NCBI RefSeq assembly: GCF_042100115.1 | Contig: NC_091280.1 | Span: forward strand, 558,001 to 622,000 | DNA: 64,000 nt | Reading direction: 5' to 3' | Source of the DNA: Alternaria dauci | Taxonomy: Eukaryota > Ascomycota > Dothideomycetes > Pleosporales > Pleosporaceae | Part shown: piece after piece, positions 46,207 through 57,734 of the stretch | Layout of the letters: each line of letters starts with the position of its first letter | Numbering within the stretch: position 1 is the first letter of the stretch | Notes under the pieces: generated by a model | Databases searched by the model: none | Told to the model about the DNA's origin: nothing | What the model saw: the letters and a program-made list of their open reading frames with translations, nothing else | Program-made: the position numbers and the translations under genes

Positions 46207-47123
46207 AGGGCCCTCCCGTGGGAAGCTGCGCGTGTCCTGGTCGACCAGCGCAGTGGAACCAGTTGAAAGGGCCTGCCGACGCCACGTCTCGATATATGAC
46301 TCGTGTGCATACCACCAAGATCGCTAGAGCAACAGTCGTGGAGCCGCAATCGGACATGAGCGTGGAAGTATGAGAGAATTCGACACGAAACTGCATTACG
46401 CACGACAGCGATTTACATTGACTCGGGATTCTTCGCCGAAATGAGCAGCAGATTGTACGCAGCACGAATGCGGCCATGGGTATGTAACGCGTAGACGGGT
46501 GCGCTCTTCGCCGTATGTGCTATCCGCTGGACGCGAGAACGGACGAGAACGCGGAGCGCGTCTTGCTGTTGAGCGATGTTTGTTGTCAAGATAGTACTGC
46601 TGGTAGCCGTGTAGCGGGTCCTGACTGCCCAACGAATGCTGGCTGCCATGTGCGCATGACTGATGAAATTCCGCGCGCCTGGAAATGAATATTTACAGGT
46701 CTCGTGACGTCAAATCAATCATACAGCGTAAACAATGATGTGCATGAAGCCCACGCAGTGCCAGTGCGTATAAATCATTGAAGGAGGTTGAGGTACGCTT
46801 GCTTGGTGGAGCGTGACACAAGGTATGACGTGCATACACTACATGGCTTCGGTAGTTATGGTGATCCATGAAAGAAGTGCGATGGTACCCAAGATGAGAG
46901 ACTTGAGAGATATGCTGCTGATTTGTTTTCTCTCACGCGAACACTGCGATGGTTGCAATGTTCGTTTGTCCCGGACTGTGGTGTAGTGTCAAGGTAGCGA
47001 CTGGTTGTTTTGACAATCACGGTGTACCTGGGTAGGACTGGGTGGAGCGCTGCATTGAAAAGGGGCCGGGTACGAAGATGTCCGTCATACCATTATTCTA
47101 TTAACGCCAAAGATTGCACAGCT
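46207..47123. other. Intergenic, convergent 3' flanks, 0.9 kb
   Basis: This lies between PTH2 (+) and GET2 (-). Short open frames on both strands (for example 46396-46649) lack coding character. Nothing else was recognised. Confidence 0.5.
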
Positions 47124-48175
47124 TCATGCAACTTCGGCACCTCTCCACCAGCTCGTAGCGCCTAGGACAAATACTACTACCATAGCGTCGCTCACAACTG
47201 TACTGTAGATGACGCTGTACCTGCCCACGGTCCGCACATAGCCCGAATACGGCGCTGGCAAGATACCAGCAACTGTGCTGAGAATACCACTCCCCTGTAG
47301 TTGGCCCTTTTCGATGAAATAGCGCGAGGACTGCAGGACGACCTCGAAGGTCGCAAAGAGGTAGAAGAAGTGCGCAAAGTTCTGCGCCGGAGTGGATTGG
47401 GAGGTCCAGTCATCGTCGTATACACTGTCACGTGATAATTTAGTTCCAGTAAAGGGGGTTTGCAGGACAATGTAGACCGCCAGACCAAACGAGAAGACAG
47501 AGTGCACCAACCGCCAGATCCAAGCCGACGATTGATCTGGCGACGGCTCCGAGGCACCTCTACCGCCTTGCATCGCGGAGAAGATGTTGGCAAGGTCAGG
47601 CGGCAGACCGCCCGGTGGCGCGCCGGCTTGACCTGAAGCACCAGGCATGCCAGGCATACCGCCAGCTCCAGCGCCCATCATCTGCTGCAGCATAGCCATC
47701 ATAGGATCCTGCGATGCATCGGAGCCGGGCCCGGGGCCGAATGGGCTAGACTGGTTTCCCTCGAAAGCGAAAGGCGACGGGAGACGAGGCTGCGAGGCCG
47801 GCGCGTAGTGGTGTTGCGAGATGTCCACCTCGTCTGGATCTGGAGTAGCCGTGCCAGAGGCAGCGGGTGTGAGCTGGGACGGGGTTGAGGCGGGTTTGAC
47901 TAGGACGCGATTAGCCGTGACCTGACGCCGTTGTACGACGAAGCTAGCATTGACCATTCGGAGCCGAACCCGCTGAGCAGAAGGGCATGCTTACCTGGCA
48001 CGTCTTTTTCAATGTCCTTGAGATCCTTTGGTGGGCCGCCCTGCAGCGCAGTAATCTGCTGGAGACGAGAGGCACCGCTTTTGGCGGCGAGACGCTCTCT
48101 GCGCAGCCTGGCCTTGGTCTGGGCGGGCGACTCGCCGGGCAGTGCGCTATTTGCGGACGCGGTGGAGCCAGCCAT
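47124..48175 (-). CDS. GET2: GET complex subunit Get2 (CAMLG-like)
   Basis: The model is complement(join(47124..47899, 47995..48175)), 318 residues, with one 95-nt intron joining EKDVP(G) to the second exon at V-K-P-A-S-T. Get2 with Get1 forms the ER receptor for tail-anchored proteins delivered by Get3. The cytosolic N-terminus has the basic Get3-binding helix (ARLRRERLAAKSGASRLQQITAL, residues 22-44, given here in part), a long Gly/Pro/Met-rich linker, and three C-terminal membrane segments: WRLVHSVFSFGLAVYIVLQ, FAHFFYLFATFEVVLQ and a last one in VIYSTVVSDAMVVVFVLGA. The order and length match fungal Get2. The start at 48175 is the only ATG before the basic helix. Confidence 0.9.
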
Positions 48176-49269
48176 GGTTATTGTGGCGTGAAGTCAAAAG
48201 TTGAGTTGTCGTCGCGGCAGCTGTTAGTTGTGATTGTGGAGGGGCTGAGGTCATGGCTTGGCGCCCATCTAGTGGAAGGGCTACGGAACTTACGAGGCCC
48301 CCGCTAGTGCCGGTACTGCCTACAACTACCACCCACGACACCTGCTAACCGCTTGTTCGACCAAGACACATCGTCGTGAACCCGCCAACCCGGCAGTCAG
48401 GCTTGCCATCCTCCGTGGTACGCGCGGTACGGGCCGTGTCCTGATCATCCGCCGGCCCCTTCCCACCGGTTGTACTGACAAGCAGTCCTGCTTCCTCCAG
48501 GAACCGACTCGCTCAGATTTGCGACTCTCTCGTGAGCAATGCAGCCCAAAGGTCTCGGCCCACGCGAGTTTCGTTGCTTTTCAAACATACACAGAAAACT
48601 AATGCAGTGCTTGCGTGCAGTACCACACACGTGCATGATCCCTGTAGATTGGCCTTCTTTGCTTGCATGCCGTGCTATAATCCCAGCAGGTGCAGGATGG
48701 ACTATTGTGCTTCATACTCCCGTTCAGGAACAGATCTTCGCTTGGCCACGAGCTATCATCTGGACGTGTTACACCCATTCTCTTTACCCACCTGAGAGAT
48801 TCGTTCCGAACGGCAATACAGCATCCACGGCCTACCATTGTTGCTCCACCGCCCTTCTGATACTAGCACCGCGCTATCTTCCCTCACTAATCCATTTGAC
48901 TGCTACAACCTGTATGCATGCCACGACTGGAATTCTGTTCCGCCACGGATCGTGGGCACGCGCCACAAGCGTCATTCGTTTACTAAGAACGCGGCACGCA
49001 AGCCAGAAATGAGGGGTTTCCCAACAGACATTACATCGAAATACATCATAGGCAAAGACCTCGATCCAATTGCCAAATCAAGCAACCTGGTACTGCTGGA
49101 ACAGGGATATCGAGATATTCATGTTTGCCAAAGACCCACTTGAGCAACTATCCTTGCTGCCGTTGTAACATGGCATAACCATCGCTCCTGCATAGACCGC
49201 GAGGCGAGCGGCAGCGCTTTCCATTGGGTTGTGCAATTGTGTGGCAGGCTCGATAAACAAACCTCCTAC
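48176..49269. other. Intergenic, 1.1 kb
   Basis: Divergent spacer between GET2 (-) and the aminomutase gene (+). Open frames of up to 157 codons (48539-49012) have no protein-like features and overlap each other in several frames. No gene is supported. Confidence 0.45.
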
Positions 49270-49365
49270 ATGTGGAAATTTATTTCTACCACTCGTTTCT
49301 TCTCACTTCCACTCCAGTCGCCTCGTTACTTGCCACAAACTCTCTCCTCATCCACGTACGCAAGA

Positions 49366-51131
49366 ATGTTTGCACCAAAGACCATAACCAGGAGCCAGTC
49401 TCTCCGTGTTGTGCGGGTAAAGACTGGTCGATCACTGCCGCACTCCAGACTCCAGTCGACCTTAGCAGTCCAGAAGCCCTACTGGGATCATATACAGCCT
49501 TGGAAGGATGTCTCCAAAGATGAGTTCATATCTTATCGGTGGCAGGTATGTTCGATGTCAACCTCATTCTACTACCACTTGTGCTGATACTGGGTATCAT
49601 AGCTTCGCAATACCGTATCCGACAAGCACAAGCTTTACCAGTTTCTCAACGCTGCCTTGCCTGACCGACTAGTACGCTCGCAGCATCATCAGTTCCAAAA
49701 GATTCGTACCAAGGATCACTTCATCGAGGACGCTGTAGGTAACCTCAGAGCTGGATTTGCCGTACACAAGCATCGATGCTAACCTGTGTAAAGATCGAAG
49801 CCATCAAGTTGGCACCCATGGCTATTCGCCTCACGCCGCATGTGCTCTCGCTGATCGACTGGGAGAATGCTGTGGATGACCCAATCCGGAGGCAATTTCT
49901 TCCTCTCCGAAGTGGCATAATCCCCGATCACAAGAAGCTGGAGCTGGACTCTTTACACGAAGAAGCAGACAGTCCTGTACCCGGCCTAGTGCATCGATAC
50001 CCTGGAAGAGCCTTGTTCTTAGCCACGTCGATTTGCCCTGTATACTGTCGCTTCTGCACACGATCGTATGCAGTCGGCGCAAACACAGACACAGTCTCCA
50101 AGAAACCCCAGAAGCCTAGCCGGAAGCGATGGGAAGTAGTGTTCGATCACATCGCCAACGACAGTTCTCTCCAAGACATTGTCGTTTCTGGAGGTGACGC
50201 CTATTTCCTACAAGCAGAGCATATCGAAGAGATTGGCGAGCGACTCCTCAACATACCACATATCAAGCGCATCCGGTTCGCTTCAAAAGGGCTTGCCGTA
50301 GCTCCTAGTCGGATACTTGACGACTCTGATCCGTGGGTTGATAGCTTGATCAAAGTGTCCAACAAAGGCCGAGAGTGAGTCTAGCGCTTATCGCTCTAAA
50401 CATAACTTGTACTGACAGCAACAATCAGCATTGGGAAGCAAGTTTGTCTTCACACCCACATCAACCACGCGAATGAGATCACATGGATAACGGAGCTCGC
50501 TGCGAACAAGCTCTTCAAGTATGGTGTCATTGTTCGCAACCAGGCTGTCTTGTTGAAGGGTGTCAACGATAATTTCGAGGCGCTCTCGAATCTCATTCTG
50601 AAGCTCTCAAACATCAACATACAGCCATACTACGTCTATCAATGTGACATGGTACAGGGTATCGAAGACCTCCGGACGCCTCTCAGCAAGATTATTACCC
50701 TGGACAAGGAACTTCGAGGAACTCTCTCCGGGTTCATGATGCCATCATTTGTCATCGACCTCCCTGGAGGTGGTGGAAAACGTCTTGTTTCCACCTACGA
50801 AACATACAAAGATGGTGTTGCCGAGTACAAGGCACCTGGTCTACCAGGTACCAAAGGCACGAGGACCTACACCTACTTCGATCCGAAGCCTGTAGAGTCC
50901 TCGGTGCTGGAGGAATTTCGACAAGACCAGTTCCAGGCTCTCGAGAGAGGCGAAACGCTCGAACAGTTCTTTGCTCAGTCACCTTCTAAACCACCGATTC
51001 CTATTGGACCGATGCTGCCTACGCCGAAAGAACCTCTCCAGCCTTACCCGGGAATGACGGTTACGCGGCCCAAGCACTGGGTACCTGAAGCGGAGGCGCA
51101 GTCCGGATACGCGCGCTCCCACGACATCTAG
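49366..51131 (+). CDS. Lysine 2,3-aminomutase-like radical SAM enzyme
   Basis: The model is join(49366..49545, 49603..49734, 49794..50374, 50429..51131), 531 residues, with introns of 57, 59 and 54 nt restoring RWQLRNTVSD, IEDAIEAIKLAP and NKGRDIGKQVC. The enzyme class moves an amino group from C2 to C3 of L-lysine using a 5'-deoxyadenosyl radical and PLP. The iron-sulphur cysteines are Cys185, Cys189 and Cys192 (ICPVYCRFC). The SAM-binding VVSGGD and the PLP lysine in MPSFVIDLPGGGGK (Lys415) are both intact, so it should be active. The C-terminal 80 residues are Pro-rich. A second in-frame ATG at 49270 would add 32 residues resembling a mitochondrial presequence. The product and use of beta-lysine in fungi are not evident from the neighbours. 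Confidence 0.9.
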
Positions 51132-51719
51132 CTAGTATAGTCGTTAACAGCAGCGCCTCGATCTGTGCGAATCCCCAACATCTTAACCACCAAAAGTCAT
51201 TTTCGAAAATCAAAAGCGGGACACTATTAGATATGGAAATGTATCGACCACGACACGACCACACCTCTTTCACAGCCGCTGTTCAAGATCTTAACCGGGT
51301 TCACTTTCGGCCTCGAACCTCGCTGACAGTCTGCTGCCACTTGTCATGTCCAACTATACTTCGTTGTATTATTTATTTTTTAAAATTCTCTTCACCACTC
51401 GTTACATATACGATTACGATGCAGCAGGCATAGCGCAGAAGTTCCAAGACGTGTGTAGCTCAAGATCATCTGAACAGATGCTTACATAATAAAACCTTTC
51501 TTCTCTTCTACCATCAGTCTATCAGTGTTTTGCTTACGCTTGGACTACGAGCATGCAATGATGTGGTTGCGCAAACGACTGGTTGTAATGCAGACTTATA
51601 CCCATACTTATACATGCGTGTTATGCATTGCGTCAAGATTTGGTAATTGCATGTCTTCATTAGGTTTTGTGCAAAGCACTCGGTACTCTTAGTGATGTAC
51701 CCGTACCAATATAAGGTAT
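51132..51719. other. Intergenic, convergent 3' flanks, 0.6 kb
   Basis: AT-rich sequence between the aminomutase gene (+) and the F-box-like gene (-). No gene or structure recognised. Confidence 0.5.
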
Positions 51720-53240
51720 CTACTTCCTCAGATCATCTGGCAATCCCTTTGCCAAAGAAGCCGCCGCCTTCAATCCTGTTCCTGGCCTGACTTCACCAAC
51801 CCACATACTCTCGGCATCACCATCGATACCTTTCCTTGCCTTTTCGAAGGACTCCTCGATCTTGGTTCTCAAACCACCTTCCTCGTCAATGCCCGTGTCT
51901 TTGCCCCAAAGCTCCAGAGCTCTCTCCATATCACCACACGCAAAGATGTATTCGCCCAGAGCCATGTGTACAGTGCCCAGCGCGTACCATGTCTGTGCCT
52001 TTTCGCGATCCGTGAAGAAAGTAGGTTTGTTCGGCGGAATGAGCTCGACAGGAAGCGAGTGGAACCAAGGATTAGACGCCGGCGATGGAGAATCCGTCGC
52101 AAGGCTCAGCGCTTTCGAAACCGAAGTCTCTGCTAGCAGGAGATCGCGCGCCGCCTTTCTAATCTCTTCCGTCGGGTTCTGTGTCCTTAACCAGTGCTTA
52201 CTAGTCGTGAGACTCCTCAGCGGAATAGACAGACTGATACCCAGCCCGAGTTCTGTCCGCCAACGCAGCCGTTGAATAGACTTGTTGAAGTTATCATCCT
52301 GCGAATGCAGCGTCTCAGCATGCGTCAAGTACCCATACGTCAGCGCAATGATAGTAGCTTGCGCATACTCATTCGCCAACGCATACTGTTCCTTTTCCCT
52401 AGCCTCATCCGCTAGATCACACAACTCCTTCACACTCTGCAGATAACCCTCTGCCGTGAAACTCTCACTCATCATGTTACCCTGCAGACCCTCTGCATAT
52501 CGAGGCAAAAGGTTCTTGCCATTGACTTCCACCTTGCCGAATCCGCTCAACAAACGGAAGAGCTCGAGTAGATCGCCCTGTAGCTTCGATACAGGGAAAT
52601 CATACGTGTTTACCACGTTGAGGAAGAGACTGCGACCTTGTGCCCACGTCTTGGTTGCTCTGCTCGCCTGGTCCAGGAAATTGATCAATCGTGGCAGGTA
52701 CTGAGCCGGGAACATGACCGAAGCACGTTTCTGGCTGCTGTTCTTCTCTACGAGAATTACTTCGAGAGCATGGCGCGTAGCTCTTTCGACCAACTCGCTC
52801 TTGGCTGTTGAAAAGAGGAGGCCCGAGTCTTCGAGCAGCGTCTTTGCGTGTCGCGCGTCGCTTGTGTAAACATCGAATCGGACCCAGAGGTTCTTTTCGT
52901 AGAAGTAGGAGAGCGCATCCTTGCTTATCTCTTTGTTGATGGTGAAGAGAGCTGTGTTGACTGGGAACGGGTTGCGCGAGGCTGAGAAGGATAGCATGCC
53001 ATCGTCTTTGGAGATGGTGTGGGTGTAGGACACGTTTGGCTTGCCAAGGTTGACAAGTTCGGCGTCGAGACAGTGCTTGTAGATGTTGTTGCGGACGGAC
53101 GGGGGGAGGTCGGTGAGCCCGAGAGGCCGCTTGCGCGGTGTTTGGTTGATGGAGGCCGCTTTCATCTTGGTTTCGAGACTACTCGCAGTGGCCTCTATTG
53201 AGTCGCGGTTCTCCGCCGGCATTGGGGCTGTGGTTGCCAT
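51720..53240 (-). CDS. F-box-like protein with helical-repeat C-terminus
   Basis: The 506-residue intronless protein begins with a disordered stretch and then has an F-box-like segment at about 40-65 (LTDLPPSVRNNIYKHCL), the kind seen in many fungal orphan proteins that may bind Skp1. The middle part is mixed alpha/beta. The C-terminal half has helical pairs that look TPR-like (ALANEYAQATIIALTYGYL, and AQTWYALGTVHMALGEYIFACGDMERALELWG). No catalytic motif is visible. A substrate adaptor of an SCF ubiquitin ligase is possible, but this rests only on the weak F-box resemblance. The start at 53240 is the first ATG and gives a Thr/Ala/Pro-rich N-terminus. Confidence 0.8.
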   Translation of the reverse strand: MATTAPMPAENRDSIEATASSLETKMKAASINQTPRKRPLGLTDLPPSVRNNIYKHCLDAELVNLGKPNVSYTHTISKDDGMLSFSASRNPFPVNTALFTINKEISKDALSYFYEKNLWVRFDVYTSDARHAKTLLEDSGLLFSTAKSELVERATRHALEVILVEKNSSQKRASVMFPAQYLPRLINFLDQASRATKTWAQGRSLFLNVVNTYDFPVSKLQGDLLELFRLLSGFGKVEVNGKNLLPRYAEGLQGNMMSESFTAEGYLQSVKELCDLADEAREKEQYALANEYAQATIIALTYGYLTHAETLHSQDDNFNKSIQRLRWRTELGLGISLSIPLRSLTTSKHWLRTQNPTEEIRKAARDLLLAETSVSKALSLATDSPSPASNPWFHSLPVELIPPNKPTFFTDREKAQTWYALGTVHMALGEYIFACGDMERALELWGKDTGIDEEGGLRTKIEESFEKARKGIDGDAESMWVGEVRPGTGLKAAASLAKGLPDDLRK

Positions 53241-53795
53241 GGTCGGAATTGAGGGGATTGAAACTGCTTTAAATTGTGTCAGCAGGCTTGATTCATTTTT
53301 GCCGTGTCTTTCAACGCGTTCTTGAGATAGCTTTACTTTTGGTCTTGTTGTTTATCCGGCTGTTCTTAACTTTGTACAACACTGCACTTGATGTTGGTAG
53401 TAGCGCTGGCAAGCTTCAGACAGCGTCAAGATTCAGCTCAATGCGCCTAAGAGTAAACAATCAACGGGCGCAGATAAACAGCTCTGCTATTCCAAGCACC
53501 CATGAGCTCCATTGCGGGGTTTTATAGCTATCCCCAGCTGCAGAGGGGTGCCTGTCATCAAGTGCGGGGAAGCAAGGGCACATGTGGAGATGGACAACAC
53601 GCGTGCATGCGGATCCGAGCGCGTTCCGCTCATTCTCTCAAGGTTCTTGGCTATATAACCACTCAGCCAGAGTGCATCCGTAGTGCTGATTGTATGCGCA
53701 CGTGAAGAGTGCGGGGAACCTTCTAGTCCCTCCAATCGGCCGCTAGGCCACCTCCGCAGGGTAGAGCCTCATCATTAAGTACGTACCCAACCAAT
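53241..53795. other. Intergenic, 0.55 kb
   Basis: Promoter of the F-box-like gene and 3' flank of the phosphomannose isomerase gene. Nothing further recognised. Confidence 0.5.
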
Positions 53796-55113
53796 CTACT
53801 CTACAAAAGCTGTAAACGCCTTGAGTTGCTTGGAAGCCTTGAATTCCAACTCTACGCCTGGCGCGATGAAGAAGATGTAACCTGCGCTCAGCTTGTATTC
53901 CTTGCCGTTGCCCTTCATGGTACCCTCGCCTTCTGTTACGATCATGATACTGGGTCCGCCAAGCGACCGGATGGCCTCGGAGTCACCATCGCCCAAGGTT
54001 GTAGCCAGCATGCTGAACTCGCTTAGAGGAGGCGCGTAGAGCTGGGTCTTACCGTTCTTGCTTCCATCGAAAGGTTTCGCTGGCAGGATAGCCTCCCTGG
54101 CATCGTGTGGTGTGAAAGTCAAGCAAGAGCAGAACATCTCAACGTTGTCCCGGTCAGCACGCGGACAGAAGCCGGTGTTCAAGACGTTGTTCGATCGGGC
54201 CATGCACTCGATGATGTCACCGGAGAGATATGCGTGAATGCCGTCGGCGGGAATGTAGATGCTGTCACCAGCCTTGAGCTGGAGGTAGTTCATGGTGACA
54301 AGGGCAACAAGAGTTCCGTTGTCAGACTTGTCATACTGCTCAGCCAGACGTGGAATCATGTCAGGAATGTAGCTGGATTCGCCAAACTGCTCCTTGGGAA
54401 TCTTCATCAGCGCGTCGTTGGTCTTGCGTACAGCATCTTCGGAGGCCATGAGCATTTCCTTGACAACGTGCTTCAGAGTCTGATCATCGAACTCGGCCTT
54501 CTTGACCTCTGGAAGGAAAGCTTGAAGAGGGGGTAGCTGCATTAATCGCTCGATATCCTTGAGTTGCTTGAAGCCGCAGAAAGCTTCAAAGTCGCCAAGG
54601 GCCAATGCGATTTCTGGCTTGTGGTTGGGGTCTGTAAATTGATCTGGATTCTTTGCGTGCAGCTCCGAAGCCAATCCCTTGTTCTATACTTGCGTTAGCA
54701 GTGGACGTAGCGATATAGGGACGATACGTACCGGGTGCAACTGCAAAGGTAGGGCCTTTGCTATTGAGAGAACCTTGGGTAGGTACGGTAGTTTGGTGTG
54801 GTTGAACTTGTCGGCAATATTCTTTCCAACGAGCTCATCAGAATGCCTGTCGAGCACCTTTTGAAGATCTTCGCCGGTCTCTAGGACATATGAAGGCAAT
54901 TCAGGGTATGTGCCCATCCACCTGTGCAATGTCAGATTGCGTTCGATCGTGCCGTCTGGAAACTTACATCTCAGCGTAGCTTGTGTTCTCATCAAGCTTG
55001 AAGTCTGTGCCCGGAGTCTTCTCGCACAAAGTCGCAGCGAGCGACTTGGAGCCCTGCTTTCCCCAGGGGTATTGGTTGCAGTCGCATTTCAGTTGCATAA
55101 TCTTCTCGACCAT
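53796..55113 (-). CDS. PMI1: Mannose-6-phosphate isomerase
   Basis: The model is complement(join(53796..54683, 54732..54921, 54968..55113)), 407 residues; the two introns (48 and 46 nt) restore YAEMWMGTYPELPS and QLHPNKGLASELH. The zinc enzyme interconverts fructose-6-phosphate and mannose-6-phosphate and so supplies GDP-mannose for glycosylation and the cell wall. Visible type I signatures are CNQYPWGKQGS near the N-terminus, the zinc-binding LPLQLHP and the strongly conserved YIPADGIHAYLSGDIIECMA followed by NNVLNTG. The start at 55113 (MVEKIMQLKC) gives the standard N-terminus. A GT34 mannosyltransferase gene follows in the neighbourhood and would use its product downstream, though the two are not adjacent in one operon-like unit. 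Confidence 0.96.
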
Positions 55114-56255
55114 GATTGCGGTTTGTTATGTGTTGATGTATTAGATGGAGTAGGATGAAGTGTTATTAGAGTTGTAACTTGTGAGTCGGAGTTGTGCGTG
55201 AATTGATGCTGGGGAGATGGCGATGTTTCGCACTTTTCATATGGGGTTGTCCCTTTACTGTGACAGGTAGCCGACGTCATAGCGGGTAACGCAAAAGTAG
55301 CTGCAAAGCCATGAGCGTCTGATGTTAGCAAGCAACCGTCACATCACAGATTGATAAGAAGATTGCTTGGCGATTGTACCGAACTTCCGCTTTAGCTGCG
55401 GGTCTATGATCTGGACTTTCTCATCGCTCGAGGTGGTGACACGGAAGGTCATGAGCCTTGGCAGATGTGCCTTCAAGACGTCGTGGTATTCATCCTCTAA
55501 GCTGCATATCAGCATATTCGACAAGTCTACCCGTGTTTTCGCCCTTTTGTAGAATTCAAGCAATGCTTCTTCCGCACAGGGCGCGCATGGCCAACTCGTC
55601 GCAGGGGAAGATCGGCGAATACGAGCATCTTCGCAATGAGACCGACGAGTGTCAACTTCTGGATCCCGTATCGACCGACTCCGCTTAGCAGGCGCGAGTA
55701 CCAAGGCCGTAGCAAATCTATTTTTGAGATGCTTGTTGGGCTACCGATGCGATTGTGTGCGATGGGTTGACGATGCCCGGCTCGAAATAGAGTTAACGCA
55801 ACGTGGAGGAGTTGCACCGTGTGCAAGCGTGGCGTCGAGCAGTAGTCTGAACAGGACCAGAAGCATCAGCAATTTACATGTACGTGGATTGCTGATTGTC
55901 AAAAGACACCTGGGTATCCTCACTGCCCCTGCCTGCGGCCGCTAAGGCAAGGACCGTCCTGCCAAGGCGTCCAGGGCCGTCGTATCGCATCCCATGTCGT
56001 CGCGTGTACTTTAGGAATTTCGTCCCTTTCCGCGACCGCACAGCAGCCCCCCCCCCGTCCCTCAGCTGTGCCTTGACCTGTTGCAGAGGCTGCTGAAACG
56101 TGTACACACCAGCAATGTTGTCGTAACGACTTGTACGCCATCTCCCTTGTTCACCCTCACGATCTACACGCCGCATCTCCCGTTTGGCTTCGCTTCTCCC
56201 AACCGCAATTGCGATCACTAGTGATCTTCCCGACCACGGACGCTTATCCCACACC
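55114..56255. other. Intergenic, divergent, 1.1 kb
   Basis: Spacer between PMI1 (-) and the mannosyltransferase gene (+). A 121-codon minus-strand frame (55339-55704) opens with TTG and was not accepted. A homopolymer run of ten C lies near 56047-56056 and a C/T-rich leader precedes 56256. Confidence 0.45.
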
Positions 56256-57401
56256 ATGCATTTCGCCATGCCCCCGAGGAAGACATCGCGACCACCGCCG
56301 TATGCAGCCCGCAATCAGAGCGGTGGAATTGCGCTGCCGCCTGCGCTAAAGAACCTCCTACGAAGCAGGGCAGGACGATTGATAGTCGGCGGCATACTGG
56401 GCTTCTTCGTCCTGATATGGATGCTGAGTGGCAGCGGAGGGACGAGCAGGGCCAAGTCGAAGGTTGGAGGTTGGACAGCAGCGAATATACCAAAGCCGGC
56501 GATAGGGAGCGGGCCGCCTGTGGTGGTGGTTACGGTGATAGACCCCAAGGCCGATCCAGTATGGATGCAAAAGATCAAGAGCAACAGGGAAGAATACGCC
56601 AAACGCCACGGTATGTCACGATTCTCTACAGCCCACATCGCATTAGACCTGTCCTAACAACCGCTCCCAGGCTACCTGACCTTCTTCCCCACCAACGACC
56701 AATACCCCATCTCCAACTCGCCCGCCTCCTGGTCGCGCGTCCCCGGCATCCGCCATGCCATGACCCTCCATCCCACCTCGACCTTCTTCTGGTACCTCGA
56801 CGCCAGCGCCCTCATCATGAACACTGCTCTCCCCATCCACACCCACCTGCTCACCCCCGCCAAACTCGAAACCCACATGATCACAAACGCACCCGTCGTG
56901 CCGCCAGACAGCGTCATCAAGACCTTTGCCAACCTCAAAGGCGACCGAATAGATTTCGTCGTTACACAGGACAAGGATGGACTGGCGCCGAGCAGCTTTG
57001 TGGTGAGGAATGGCGAGTGGGCAAAGTTCTTCTTGGATGCTTGGTTCGATCCTATCTACCGGAGCTATAACTTCCAAAAGGCCGAAACTCATGCTTTGGA
57101 GCATATCGTTCAGTGAGTTTTCTCTTTGCATAACTACTTTCGATGAACGGGCTGCGTAACTTGCAAGGACATGTTTGCTGACTGTTAAACTCTTAGATGG
57201 CACGGCACCATCCTTGCCAAACTAGCGATGGTACCACAGAACCTCATCAATGCCTACGCGACCGGACCCGCAGCCGAGAAGGACGGTCAATACAAGGACG
57301 GCGATCTCGTCGCAAACTTCCCTGGTTGCGACAGGGACGGAAAGACGTGCGCAAAGGAACAAGAAGCATTCTGGGCTGTGCTTGAGCAGGCCAAGAACTA
57401 G
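56256..57401 (+). CDS. Golgi alpha-mannosyltransferase, GT34 (Mnn10/Mnn11-like)
   Basis: The model is join(56256..56610, 56671..57112, 57197..57401), 333 residues. Introns of 60 and 84 nt restore YAKRHGYLTFFPTND and HIVQWHGTILAKLAM. It is a type II membrane protein: a short basic cytoplasmic tail with Pro, one signal anchor (about residues 44-62, LIVGGILGFFVLIWML), then a GT34 catalytic domain. The domain opens with VVVVTVIDPKADPVW and has the donor-binding region FFWYLDASALIMNT, which corresponds to the DxD-type motif of the family (LDAS here). Mnn10 and Mnn11 belong to the Golgi M-Pol II complex and extend the alpha-1,6-mannan backbone. Which of the two, or whether a galactomannan enzyme, cannot be told. 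The start at 56256 is the first ATG; the upstream frame begins at TTG. Confidence 0.9.
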
Positions 57402-57734
57402 AAGCATGGCACGTAGGAACACTGCCTCGAAAGAATGGTCGCCTTCTGGAGGAGACCACACTTTACGAGGCAAGAAGATGGAATACAGGGTTTGGAGTAG
57501 ATTCGCATTGGATATGTAAAGATCGATATTGGCGTATGGCGCACAAACTCGCACTGTCCTGGGAACTAGAGATGCTGGTTCTGCGCATCATGGAATTTAT
57601 GTTGCATGGAGCACCACCCGTTGTCATTAAACGCTTAAAATCACAAATTTCTCGCAATTACAGTTTTGTCGTAAAACGTGTCGTCATATCTTGTACATAA
57701 CTAATCTACATGCTGTTTCAACAACATAGTCTTC
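57402..57734. other. Intergenic, convergent 3' flanks
   Basis: AT-rich flank between the mannosyltransferase gene (+) and GEP3 (-). No gene. Confidence 0.5.

Noticed and set aside
48539..49012. 157-codon plus-strand frame upstream of the aminomutase
   Set aside because: Overlaps similar-length frames in another register, has random-looking Cys/His/Trp content and no motif.
54105..54536. 143-codon plus-strand frame inside phosphomannose isomerase
   Set aside because: Antisense shadow of a conserved exon.
55339..55704. 121-codon minus-strand frame, partly protein-like
   Set aside because: It opens with TTG, has no exon partner that I could join, and no recognisable domain. It could be a terminal exon of an unseen gene, but the support is too weak.
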